NCBI GenBank assembly: GCA_903858965.1
Contig: CAIOKY010000028.1
Location: forward strand, 1 to 47,468
From: an uncultured Nitrosomonadales bacterium
GTDB lineage: Bacteria; Pseudomonadota; Gammaproteobacteria; Burkholderiales; Gallionellaceae
DNA length: 47,468 nucleotides
Direction: 5' to 3'
The translations under genes were made by a program, and so were the position numbers. The notes below the pieces were generated by a model, which saw nothing but the letters and a program-made list of their open reading frames with translations, did not search any database and was not told the origin of the DNA. The stretch's first letter is position 1, and the number at the start of each line of letters is the position of its first letter. Below, piece by piece: positions 17,495 through 24,426 of this stretch.

Positions 17495-18304
17495 ATGAAC
17501 AAGTTCCGGCATCTCAAATTCGGGCATTTGGCGTGGCTCGTTCCGTTGTTGCTCTACAGCAGCGATGCGCTGGCATGGGGTTTGTACACGCATGTCTATT
17601 TTGCCCAGCAACTGGTGTGGGCGGTGCCGCTTGCCGATTCCCGCTTTCGCCGTGCCGTCAGTATGTTTCCAGCCTGGGTGATGGCCGGTGCGTGCATGCC
17701 GGATCTGTCGCTGACCGGGCAACACGCCGGCACGCATGATTTCACGCAGACCCATCAATGGGATACCGCGCGCAAGTTGCTCGAACAGGCTAGTTGCGAT
17801 GAAGAGCGCGCCATTGCGTTGGGGTTTGCCAGCCACCTGCTGGTGGACATCGTCGCGCACAATCACTTTGTGCCGGCGCACGAGAAATTGTGGGGGAACG
17901 TGCCGATCGTGACCCATGCGTCCAGCGAGTGGGCGATGGATGCGCATATCAAGAACCATGTGTTCAACTCGCCCGCCGAACTGCTCAAACAGAATCAGGA
18001 TGTGCTGGCGCATTTTTCCGCGCTGCACTTCAAATGCGATCCGCTGAAAGCACGGCGCGCGATCATGTTGCTGGCACACGGTGATGCGCTGCTGCGCGGC
18101 AGCCGTCTGGCCGAGGGGATATACCATACGGGCAAGATACTGGATCGCAATTTGAAACGCCGCTTCAATTATTATCTGCGCGAAACTTCGCGCCGTCTGG
18201 TGCAGATCAACCAGCTGATCGAGGGGCATAGCCCGGTCTGGCATCCGGAACCGCCGTTGCCGCATCTGGCGCATGACCGTGTGCGGGCGTACTCGCTGCG
18301 GTAG
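17495..18304 (+). CDS. Zinc-dependent phospholipase C-like protein
   Basis: A 269-residue exported protein of the zinc-dependent phospholipase C / S1-P1 nuclease fold. The start at 17495 opens a signal peptide whose predicted cut after DALA leaves Trp28 as the first mature residue; in this family the N-terminal Trp is itself a zinc ligand. Further candidate ligands are H33 (YTH), the Asp of CMPDL, the His of FTQTHQWDTA, and the cluster SHLLVDIVAHNHF. It may release head groups from phospholipids in the periplasm. It is divergent from the EAL-GGDEF gene and convergent with the PAP2 gene. Confidence 0.78.
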   Translation: MNKFRHLKFGHLAWLVPLLLYSSDALAWGLYTHVYFAQQLVWAVPLADSRFRRAVSMFPAWVMAGACMPDLSLTGQHAGTHDFTQTHQWDTARKLLEQASCDEERAIALGFASHLLVDIVAHNHFVPAHEKLWGNVPIVTHASSEWAMDAHIKNHVFNSPAELLKQNQDVLAHFSALHFKCDPLKARRAIMLLAHGDALLRGSRLAEGIYHTGKILDRNLKRRFNYYLRETSRRLVQINQLIEGHSPVWHPEPPLPHLAHDRVRAYSLR

Positions 18305-18355
18305 ATCAACTACCACTTGCCGATACCGCTGGATCTGTTTCTGGAAACTGAACTG

Positions 18356-18886
18356 CTAAAGGCCTAAGGATAAACCCGATACCACCGCACCTATCACTAT
18401 TCCCGCCAATACATCGCTCGGGTAATGCAGCCCGAGCACCAGGCGCGAAACGGCCACCAGTGCGGTGAACGGCAGCAGCAGCCAGGCGAGCGCCGGGTAG
18501 TAGGCCAGCGCTATGACACTGAACGCCACGGCATGCAACGTGTGACCGGAAGGGAAGCTGAACTGATCCAGCGGCGCGATGCCGCAGCTGATGCCCTGAT
18601 TTTTGTTGTACGGACGCGGGCGATGCGTCTTGTGTTTCAGCCATTTGTACAGCACGGTGCAAACCAGTCCGGCGGCTGCCATGTGGAATACCGGCAACAG
18701 CGCGGCAGCGCGGAACTCAACCAGCAGCCATACCATCAGGCAATACCAGAAGATGCCGTCGCCCAGCCGGCTGATCAGGCGGAAAGCCCGGCGTATCAGG
18801 GGATTGATGCTTGCGCGGTTGAAGCGCAAGCACCAGGCTTCATCCCAGGTTTGGATCCGTTGCAGGTTGTAGATTCGGTGTGACAT
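18356..18886 (-). CDS. PAP2-superfamily membrane phosphatase
   Basis: A 176-residue membrane phosphatase. All three PAP2 motifs are present: KHKTHRPRP (84-92), PSGH (112-115) and SRLVLGLHYPSD (147-158), with four to five hydrophobic segments. Such enzymes dephosphorylate lipid phosphates such as phosphatidate or undecaprenyl diphosphate. The ATG at 18886 lies inside the 3' end of the glycosyltransferase gene (47-base overlap) and has a strong GGAGGT site, so the two are co-expressed. Beside a glycosyltransferase and dgkA, production of diacylglycerol is a sensible role, though not proven. Confidence 0.88.
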   Translation of the reverse strand: MSHRIYNLQRIQTWDEAWCLRFNRASINPLIRRAFRLISRLGDGIFWYCLMVWLLVEFRAAALLPVFHMAAAGLVCTVLYKWLKHKTHRPRPYNKNQGISCGIAPLDQFSFPSGHTLHAVAFSVIALAYYPALAWLLLPFTALVAVSRLVLGLHYPSDVLAGIVIGAVVSGLSLGL

Positions 18887-20042
18887 GGCGCACCTCCGGT
18901 TTGACGGCTAGTTGCACAAGGGCTTGCTCGAATTCATCCACGATGTTTTGCCAGTCGAGTTTCAGCATGGTCTGGTGCGACTGTGCACGCAATGTTGCGA
19001 CGCTCGCCATATCGTTGGCCAATCCGCATGCCCGATCGATGAATTGATCTTCATCGCCGAATTCGGCATGCAAACCGTTCTCCTGGTGTTTGATATGTTG
19101 GGCGGCTGCCGCGTAACGATAGGCCACCACGGCAAGCCCGCTGGCCATCGCTTCCACGGTCACGTTGCCGTAGGTTTCCGTCATGCTGGGGAACAGGAAG
19201 ATGTCGCCCGACGCATAATGTGCGGCAAGGTCTTCGCCGGTGCGCATCCCGGCGAAGATATATTCCGGATTTTTCTGTTGCAGCTCTTTGCGTACCGGGC
19301 CATCGCCGACCAGGACCAGCTTCAGTTTAGGATTGAGCGCCTGCATCGCCTTGAAGGTGCGCAGCACCAGCGGCATGTTCTTTTCCGCGGAGATGCGGCC
19401 CACGTAGATGACCGCCAATTCATCATCGCCAACCACGCCCCATTGCAGGCGCAGTTTTTCACTGCGCTTGCCTGGATGGAACAATGCCGTATCAACGCCG
19501 CGCGCGACCACTTGCAGGTTCTGGTAACCCTCTTGTGTCAGTGTGTCCCTTAATTCATTGGTAGGCACCAGCGTGACATCGGTGCGGTTGTGCAAGTTGC
19601 GCAAGTACGCGGCAACGGTCTTTTGCAGCCAGCCGAAGCCGTAATGCTGGCTGTAACTGTGGAAATTGGTATGGAAATCGCTGCTGACCGGGATGCCGAG
19701 TTTGCGCGCGGCCGATAAAGCTGATGAGCCCAGTGGGCCTTCGGTGACCAGATGCACCACGTCGGGACGCTGTGCGGTCCAGAGTTTGATCAACTGCCGT
19801 TTGGCAGGCAGGCCCAGTTTCAAACCTTCATAACGGGGCAGGGGAAAACCGCGCACCAATACTTCCTGCAAGGTGAGTTCCTGTTTCGCGCTGTCCTGCG
19901 CATTCTGGCGCGGCCGTATCAGCTCGACCACGTGGCGCTGGCGCAATCCTTCCACCATGCGGCTGATGGTCATTGCCACGCCGTTGATCTCCGGCGGGTA
20001 AGTCTCGGTCACGATAGCGATACGCAGCATGCGGTTTGCCAT
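18840..20042 (-). CDS. Family 4 glycosyltransferase (probably lipid-directed)
   Basis: A 400-residue GT-B glycosyltransferase. The N-terminal acceptor domain begins RIAIVTETYPPEINGVAMT. The C-terminal donor domain shows YVGRISAEKN, LVLVGDGPVRKEL and the E-x7-E motif in SMTETYGNVTVEAMASG. This subtype resembles enzymes that place hexoses on diacylglycerol or other lipids (MgtA/SqdX-like), but donor and acceptor are not certain. The start at 20042 is set by AGGAGAAAAC. The 3' end overlaps the PAP2 gene. Between it and dgkA lie three Pho-box-like units. Confidence 0.85.
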   Translation of the reverse strand: MANRMLRIAIVTETYPPEINGVAMTISRMVEGLRQRHVVELIRPRQNAQDSAKQELTLQEVLVRGFPLPRYEGLKLGLPAKRQLIKLWTAQRPDVVHLVTEGPLGSSALSAARKLGIPVSSDFHTNFHSYSQHYGFGWLQKTVAAYLRNLHNRTDVTLVPTNELRDTLTQEGYQNLQVVARGVDTALFHPGKRSEKLRLQWGVVGDDELAVIYVGRISAEKNMPLVLRTFKAMQALNPKLKLVLVGDGPVRKELQQKNPEYIFAGMRTGEDLAAHYASGDIFLFPSMTETYGNVTVEAMASGLAVVAYRYAAAAQHIKHQENGLHAEFGDEDQFIDRACGLANDMASVATLRAQSHQTMLKLDWQNIVDEFEQALVQLAVKPEVRHVTPNLQPATDPNLG

Positions 20043-20103
20043 GTTTTCTCCTTGGTTATGGATATTCATGGCGCGCACTCTCTCACCGGAATGAGAAAGT
20101 TTG

Positions 20104-20132
20104 ATGAAGCTTTTATGAGGGTTTTGTGACGG
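20104..20132 (-). promoter_or_regulatory. Candidate Pho box before the glycosyltransferase gene
   Basis: On the minus strand the units CCGTCAC (20126-20132), CCCTCAT (20115-20121) and GCTTCAT (20104-20110) are separated by AAAA both times, giving 11-bp phase and the A-rich spacer of the Pho consensus. The hexamer 10 bp downstream (CATTCC, 20088-20093) is a poor -10. That is the main weakness. It begins four bases beyond the dgkA stop. Confidence 0.5.
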
Positions 20133-20135
20133 CTT

Positions 20136-20504
20136 TCAGCCCAGCAGGATCAGCAGCCAGACCGAAACGACATTCAGCAGGCTGAGCAATACCGCCGCAC
20201 TGCCGATATCCTTGGCGCGTTTGGCGAGCTGGTGATGGTCCAGCGAGGTGTGGTCCACGGCGGCCTCCACGGCGGAATTGAGCAATTCGACGATCAGCAC
20301 CAGCAACACGCTGGCGATCATCAATGCCTTGCCGATCGCGCTGACAGGCATGAATAGCGCGGTCGGCACGAGGATGCATGCCAGCAGCACTTCCTGGCGG
20401 AAGGCATCCTCATGGAGGATCGCGGCGCGCAACCCGGCCAGCGAGTAGAACAATGCGCTCCAGACGCGCTTCAGTCCGGTCTTGCCTTTGTATGGGCTTT
20501 CCAT
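20136..20504 (-). CDS. dgkA: Diacylglycerol kinase
   Basis: A 122-residue integral membrane kinase with three hydrophobic segments and the DgkA signatures ELLNSAVEAAVD and AKDIGSAAV. It phosphorylates diacylglycerol to phosphatidate, returning it to phospholipid synthesis. It is upstream of and in the same direction as the glycosyltransferase-PAP2 pair, 93 bases away. A plausible -10 (TATACT) lies upstream but no Pho-like repeats were found there. Its substrate is what a phospholipase C or a PAP2 enzyme would produce. Confidence 0.95.
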   Translation of the reverse strand: MESPYKGKTGLKRVWSALFYSLAGLRAAILHEDAFRQEVLLACILVPTALFMPVSAIGKALMIASVLLVLIVELLNSAVEAAVDHTSLDHHQLAKRAKDIGSAAVLLSLLNVVSVWLLILLG

Positions 20505-20632
20505 GTTTTCCCCTGAGAATTGATCGTGGATGGCATTAGTATAGGCAAGTGCGGCAGGGTAGTGGCTCTTTGTTGCAGATTTGTTAAGAAATGGCTTGCC
20601 GCGGCATATTTAGCCGCCCCGGAAAATTCAGG

Positions 20633-20661
20633 TTGAACATTCCGGCTTACTTCGGTAGAAT
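20633..20661 (+). promoter_or_regulatory. Promoter of rpmB-rpmG
   Basis: TTGAAC (20633-20638) and TAGAAT (20656-20661) are separated by 17 bp, a good sigma-70 promoter 33 bases before rpmB. Confidence 0.7.
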
Positions 20662-20694
20662 CCGCGCTCTTTTGAAATCGGTTGGAGTAGAACC

Positions 20695-20931
20695 ATGGCA
20701 CGTGTCTGTCAAGTAACGGGGAAAGCCCCGATGACCGGGAACAATATTTCCCACGCAAACAACAAAACCAAGCGCCGCTTTTTGCCGAACCTGCAACGCC
20801 GCCGCTTCTGGGTCGAAAGCGAAAACCGCTGGGTCAGCCTGCGCCTGACCAATGCAGCGCTGCGCACCATCGACAAGAACGGCATCGATGCCGTGCTGAC
20901 TGATATGCGCGCCCGCGGCGACAAAATCTAA
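20695..20931 (+). CDS. rpmB: 50S ribosomal protein L28
   Basis: A 78-residue basic ribosomal protein. It begins [23 protein letters not shown] and continues [15 protein letters not shown], which is diagnostic for L28. It is followed 11 bases later by rpmG, the usual order in proteobacteria. A sigma-70 promoter lies just upstream. Confidence 0.98.
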   Translation: MARVCQVTGKAPMTGNNISHANNKTKRRFLPNLQRRRFWVESENRWVSLRLTNAALRTIDKNGIDAVLTDMRARGDKI

Positions 20932-20942
20932 GGAACACGACC

Positions 20943-21098
20943 ATGCGCGAAAAAATCAAACTCGAATCCAGTGCCGGTACCGGTCATTTTTACACCACGA
21001 CCAAGAACAAGCGCACCACGCCGGAAAAGATCGAAATGAAGAAATACGATCCCAAGGCACGCAAACACGTCATGTACAAGGAAACCAAGCTGAAGTAA
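20943..21098 (+). CDS. rpmG: 50S ribosomal protein L33
   Basis: A 51-residue L33 ([20 protein letters not shown] start, [15 protein letters not shown] near the end). The zinc-binding cysteine pairs of the C+ form are absent, so this is the zinc-free form. It is co-transcribed with rpmB and followed by a terminator at 21126-21148. Confidence 0.98.
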   Translation: MREKIKLESSAGTGHFYTTTKNKRTTPEKIEMKKYDPKARKHVMYKETKLK

Positions 21099-21125
21099 TT
21101 CAGGCTGGTTCTGTAGTGCAAAGAA

Positions 21126-21148
21126 AAACCCGCGAGAGCGGGTTTTTT
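21126..21148 (+). terminator. Intrinsic terminator after rpmG
   Basis: An 8-bp stem AAACCCGC/GCGGGTTT (21126-21133 with 21138-21145) with a GAGA loop is followed by a run of T to 21148. Confidence 0.92.
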
Positions 21149-21163
21149 ATTTTGTTCGGATAT

Positions 21164-21244
21164 GTAGGATGGGTGGAGCGCAGCGATACCCATCTTTTTC
21201 GTTATTTAATTTGTTGGGTATCGCTACGCTCAACCCAACCTACG
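21164..21244. repeat. Imperfect inverted repeat of a dispersed intergenic family
   Basis: Arms at 21164-21194 and 21214-21244 are near reverse complements of about 31 bases, each with GTAGG at the outer end and a GCGATACCCA-type inner part. Similar elements are scattered in intergenic DNA of many betaproteobacteria. It sits just outside the 3' end of the hypothetical gene at 21250. Confidence 0.7.
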
Positions 21245-21249
21245 CGGGC

Positions 21250-21777
21250 TCATTCCGGTCTTAGCGTAACATGCCAAGCAAAACAGCTTGCCAGTTGAGC
21301 TGGAATTCCAGGAGCGTTTTCTTTCACCCATTGCTCCATTTCGCTGGTTTCGAAAATCGTCGCAGCACCACTCCACGCTGTTACTGGGTGACCGCCCTTT
21401 TCTGGGTCTTCAGAATAGAACAAATACGGTTCATCTCCCACACTCGCATCAGTAAATAAGATGAACCATCCTTCGCTCTCGAAGGAGTCAAAGACTCTAA
21501 CCGTTTTCAGTTTCTGTTCTTTGGCAATAGCAACTTGTAATTGGTCCTTTCTACGAGCAGTTAATCGACGATCAACGCCATCACAAGGATATGAATTAAC
21601 CCAAGCTATAGATTGCTCATATTGTTTCTGAGTAATTCTTTTGTCGCGCAAAGTCTCACCGAGAGCCTGAATTAGAGATATTCTGTTTTTATCGGTCAAC
21701 CGTGGTTCTGTCGCGGGATATTCAGCGCGAGCACAAAATGTAGTTGCCAATAAAGCAATGGCTAATAACCACCTCAT
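21250..21777 (-). CDS. Hypothetical secreted protein
   Basis: A 175-residue protein with a signal peptide (MRWLLAIALLATTFCARA). The start at 21777 is chosen for that peptide over a longer frame. No family is recognised. The mature part has three Cys residues and a region WFILFTDASVGDEPYLFY that looks like beta structure. The DNA is more AT-rich than the neighbours, and the gene sits beside a dispersed inverted repeat, so it may have been acquired. The 181 bases upstream contain only a small palindrome (TGTAT/ATACA near 21893). Confidence 0.5.
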   Translation of the reverse strand: MRWLLAIALLATTFCARAEYPATEPRLTDKNRISLIQALGETLRDKRITQKQYEQSIAWVNSYPCDGVDRRLTARRKDQLQVAIAKEQKLKTVRVFDSFESEGWFILFTDASVGDEPYLFYSEDPEKGGHPVTAWSGAATIFETSEMEQWVKENAPGIPAQLASCFAWHVTLRPE

Positions 21778-21958
21778 TTTTTGTAAGCCCACGGAGTTAG
21801 GGTATTCATACTGCGCACTAAGTCCTCTGCGCAACGTAAGGAGCGCAGGTCAGACAAGGAGACAGGCAGCGAGAAACCGGAATGTATAGATTGATACATG
21901 AGGATTTTGAGCTGTTTTTCGACGCAGTATCACCAAGCGCAGTAGTTGCCCAGAGGGC

Positions 21959-22306
21959 TTAACTCTGAACCCAAGCTTTCGCTTCTGCGTAATCCGTAAA
22001 CACACGTATATCCGCATCCACAAAGGTGCGCGAAATCCATGCTGTCCAGGTGAGCCACTGATTGTCGGTAACCACGGCGATCTTGCTGAAGTCGTGGTTG
22101 TGTTCGCGGCGGAAGAATTTTATTTCTTCCCACGCCACGTCGATGGTGTAGCTGACCATCGCGCGCAGGTCGAACAGCAGGTTCACCGCGCCGGGCGATT
22201 TCAGTTTGTATAAGGATTGTTCTTCGAAGGTCTTGAAGTCGGCGATGGTGAATTCGCCGAGGACGGCGACGTTGACGAGGTTTTCGGTTTGTTCGACGGT
22301 GATCAT
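21959..22306 (-). CDS. SpoIIAA/STAS-like domain protein
   Basis: A 115-residue single-domain protein resembling the SpoIIAA-like (STAS) family, with alternating beta and helix: LVNVAVLGEFTIADFKTFEE, AVNLLFDLRAMV, KIAVVTDNQWLTWTAW, IRVFTDYAEAKAWV. Such proteins bind partners or lipids in the cytoplasm; no partner is visible here. There is no signal peptide. It is separated from the EamA transporter gene by 32 bases in the same direction. Confidence 0.65.
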   Translation of the reverse strand: MITVEQTENLVNVAVLGEFTIADFKTFEEQSLYKLKSPGAVNLLFDLRAMVSYTIDVAWEEIKFFRREHNHDFSKIAVVTDNQWLTWTAWISRTFVDADIRVFTDYAEAKAWVQS

Positions 22307-22338
22307 TTTATTTTCCTCTTTTTTATTTTTATAGATTC

Positions 22339-23190
22339 TTAATGTTTCGGACTCAAGTATAAGCTTAGCACACCGCTGGCGATGATGAGCGCCATGCCCA
22401 GCCAGCTGCTCAGCGGCAACACTTCATCCCACAGCAGGATACCGAACAGGCTGGCGAACACGATGGTGCTGTATGCCAGGCTGCTGACCACCAGCGTGTG
22501 GCCGACGCGGTGGGCATGCGTCATCGCGATCTGTGCGAGCGTGGCAGTGCTGCCCAGTCCGAGCAGGATGAGGAAGTTCTGTGCAGTGATCGCATGCACG
22601 TTGTCGAACAACATCCATACGCCGCTGCAGACCGACGCAGTCAGGCTGAAGTAGAACACGGTGCGCGGCGCCGGTTCGCCGAGGATGCCGAGCTGCTTGA
22701 CGTTGAGGTAGGCGATGCCGGCCAGGAAGCCGGAGATCAGTCCGAGCAGGCCGGGCAGCCATTGGTCGCGCGCCAGCACAGGGTGCAACAACAGCACCAC
22801 GCCGCAGAAACCCAGCGTGATCGCGATGGTCATCGGCAGGTGGAATTTGTCCTTGTACACGACCATCGTGAACACCGTGAGGAACAGCGGCGCGGTGTAA
22901 TTGAGCGTGACCGCGGTGGCGAGCGGCAGCGCGGTGATGCAGTAGAAGAACAGCGCGAGCGCGACCGTGCCCGAGATGCCGCGCCACAGGTGCGCGCGCC
23001 AATGCTGCGTGGACACGCTGATGCGCTGCTGGCGCATGATGAGATAGACGATCAACAGCCCGACGGAGGAACGGTAGAACACCAGCTCGATGTGCGAGAA
23101 ATAGGATGCGCCTAGCTTGACGAACACACCCATGATGCCGAACAGCAGGCCGGCGACGAGCATCCACAACGAACCGGTATTTTTAGTCAT
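22339..23190 (-). CDS. EamA/DMT-family transporter
   Basis: A 283-residue inner-membrane protein with about ten hydrophobic segments in two EamA repeats of the drug/metabolite transporter superfamily. Typical features are the small-residue-rich first segment (LLFGIMGVFVKLGA) and the second repeat near LISGFLAGIAYLNVKQLG. Substrate cannot be predicted. It lies 23 bases after the Rieske gene in the same direction. Confidence 0.85.
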   Translation of the reverse strand: MTKNTGSLWMLVAGLLFGIMGVFVKLGASYFSHIELVFYRSSVGLLIVYLIMRQQRISVSTQHWRAHLWRGISGTVALALFFYCITALPLATAVTLNYTAPLFLTVFTMVVYKDKFHLPMTIAITLGFCGVVLLLHPVLARDQWLPGLLGLISGFLAGIAYLNVKQLGILGEPAPRTVFYFSLTASVCSGVWMLFDNVHAITAQNFLILLGLGSTATLAQIAMTHAHRVGHTLVVSSLAYSTIVFASLFGILLWDEVLPLSSWLGMALIIASGVLSLYLSPKH

Positions 23191-23213
23191 TCCCGCTTAC
23201 GCCGGAATGACGA

Positions 23214-24308
23214 TCAAAGATGCGATGCAAGATTGCGGCGCAGATACTCGTGGAAATGCAGCATGCCGTCTTCGGTGGGCGACTGGTATGGGCCCTGTTC
23301 TTCGATGCCGCGCTGGTACAGCGACTTGCGTCCCTGGTGCATACGCAAGCAGATGATGTCGTCTTCGACTGCTGTTTCGTTATAGGCTTTCTGTTCGGCT
23401 TCGACATACTCGCGTTCGAACAGCGCGATGTCTTCGAGATAATAAAACTCGACGATGTTGGTGCAGGCCTCCGCGCCGCGCGGCACCAGCGTGCTGACCA
23501 CCAGCGTGCCGGGATACCACTCGACCATGATGTTCGGGTAGTAGGTCAGCCAGATCGCGCCGTACTTCGGCAATGTGCCGTGATAGCGCAGCACCTGTTC
23601 ATGCCACTTGCCGTATACATCGCTGCCGGTCTTGCGCAGGCCATTGCGGATGCCGACGGTCTGCACGCTGTACTGTTCGCCGAATTCCCACTTGAGATTT
23701 TCGCAGTCCACGAAATTGCCCAGACCGGGATGGAACGGCACGACGTGGTAATCCTCGAGGTACACCTCGATGAAGGTCTTCCAGTTGAACGCGTATTCGT
23801 CCACTTGCACGCGGTCCAGCATGTAGCCGGAAAAATCGATCTCCTGCATCACGCCCACCTTGGCCAAATCTTTGGCGACATCGCGCTTGCCGGAAAACAG
23901 TAAGCCGTTCCAGTTCTGCAGCGGCGATTTGTTCAGGTTCAAACAGGGATTCTCCGGGAAGTGCGGCGCGCCGAGCAATTCACCATCGGTCTTGTAGGTC
24001 CAGCGATGCAGCGGGCAGACGATGTGTTGCGCGTTGCCGCACCCTTGCAGCATGATAGCCTGCCGGTGGCGGCAGATGTTGCTGAGCAGCTCCACGCCAT
24101 GTTGGTTGCGCACCAGCATTTGTGCCCCGCCTTCCACCACATGGTAGTCACCGGGATTGGGAACCATCAGCTCATGACCGACGTAATTCGGTCCTTGCGC
24201 GAACAGCAGGCGTTGTTCGATCTCCAGTATCCTGGGATCAAAGTACCAGCCTAGCGGCGGTTGAACCTGCGCCGGGGTGAGCTGGATTATGCTGGCGATA
24301 TTGGACAT
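23214..24308 (-). CDS. Rieske non-heme iron oxygenase, alpha-subunit type
   Basis: A 364-residue protein with a Rieske [2Fe-2S] site (C79, H81, C98, H101 in CRH and CPLH) and a mononuclear iron site region ending EDYHVVPFH (D186, H188, H193). This is the plan of ring-hydroxylating oxygenases and of choline-monooxygenase-like enzymes. The start at 24308 (MSNIASIIQL) is favoured over an upstream ATG. No beta subunit, ferredoxin or reductase is adjacent, so it must borrow electrons elsewhere. Substrate unknown. Confidence 0.85.
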   Translation of the reverse strand: MSNIASIIQLTPAQVQPPLGWYFDPRILEIEQRLLFAQGPNYVGHELMVPNPGDYHVVEGGAQMLVRNQHGVELLSNICRHRQAIMLQGCGNAQHIVCPLHRWTYKTDGELLGAPHFPENPCLNLNKSPLQNWNGLLFSGKRDVAKDLAKVGVMQEIDFSGYMLDRVQVDEYAFNWKTFIEVYLEDYHVVPFHPGLGNFVDCENLKWEFGEQYSVQTVGIRNGLRKTGSDVYGKWHEQVLRYHGTLPKYGAIWLTYYPNIMVEWYPGTLVVSTLVPRGAEACTNIVEFYYLEDIALFEREYVEAEQKAYNETAVEDDIICLRMHQGRKSLYQRGIEEQGPYQSPTEDGMLHFHEYLRRNLASHL

Positions 24309-24426
24309 GCCCTGATTGTGTACGTGATGCACGGGGGATAGCGATTGTCCCCGAAATTAATTGGGGGGGCAACAAAAATTGCCGTAATTAAAGTGGCCTG
24401 GTGAACAGGCTTACATCATTTTATCG

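Noticed and set aside
22424-23167. 247-codon frame overlapping the EamA gene
   Set aside because: Same strand but different frame; Arg/Ala/His-rich low-complexity peptide without hydrophobic segments.
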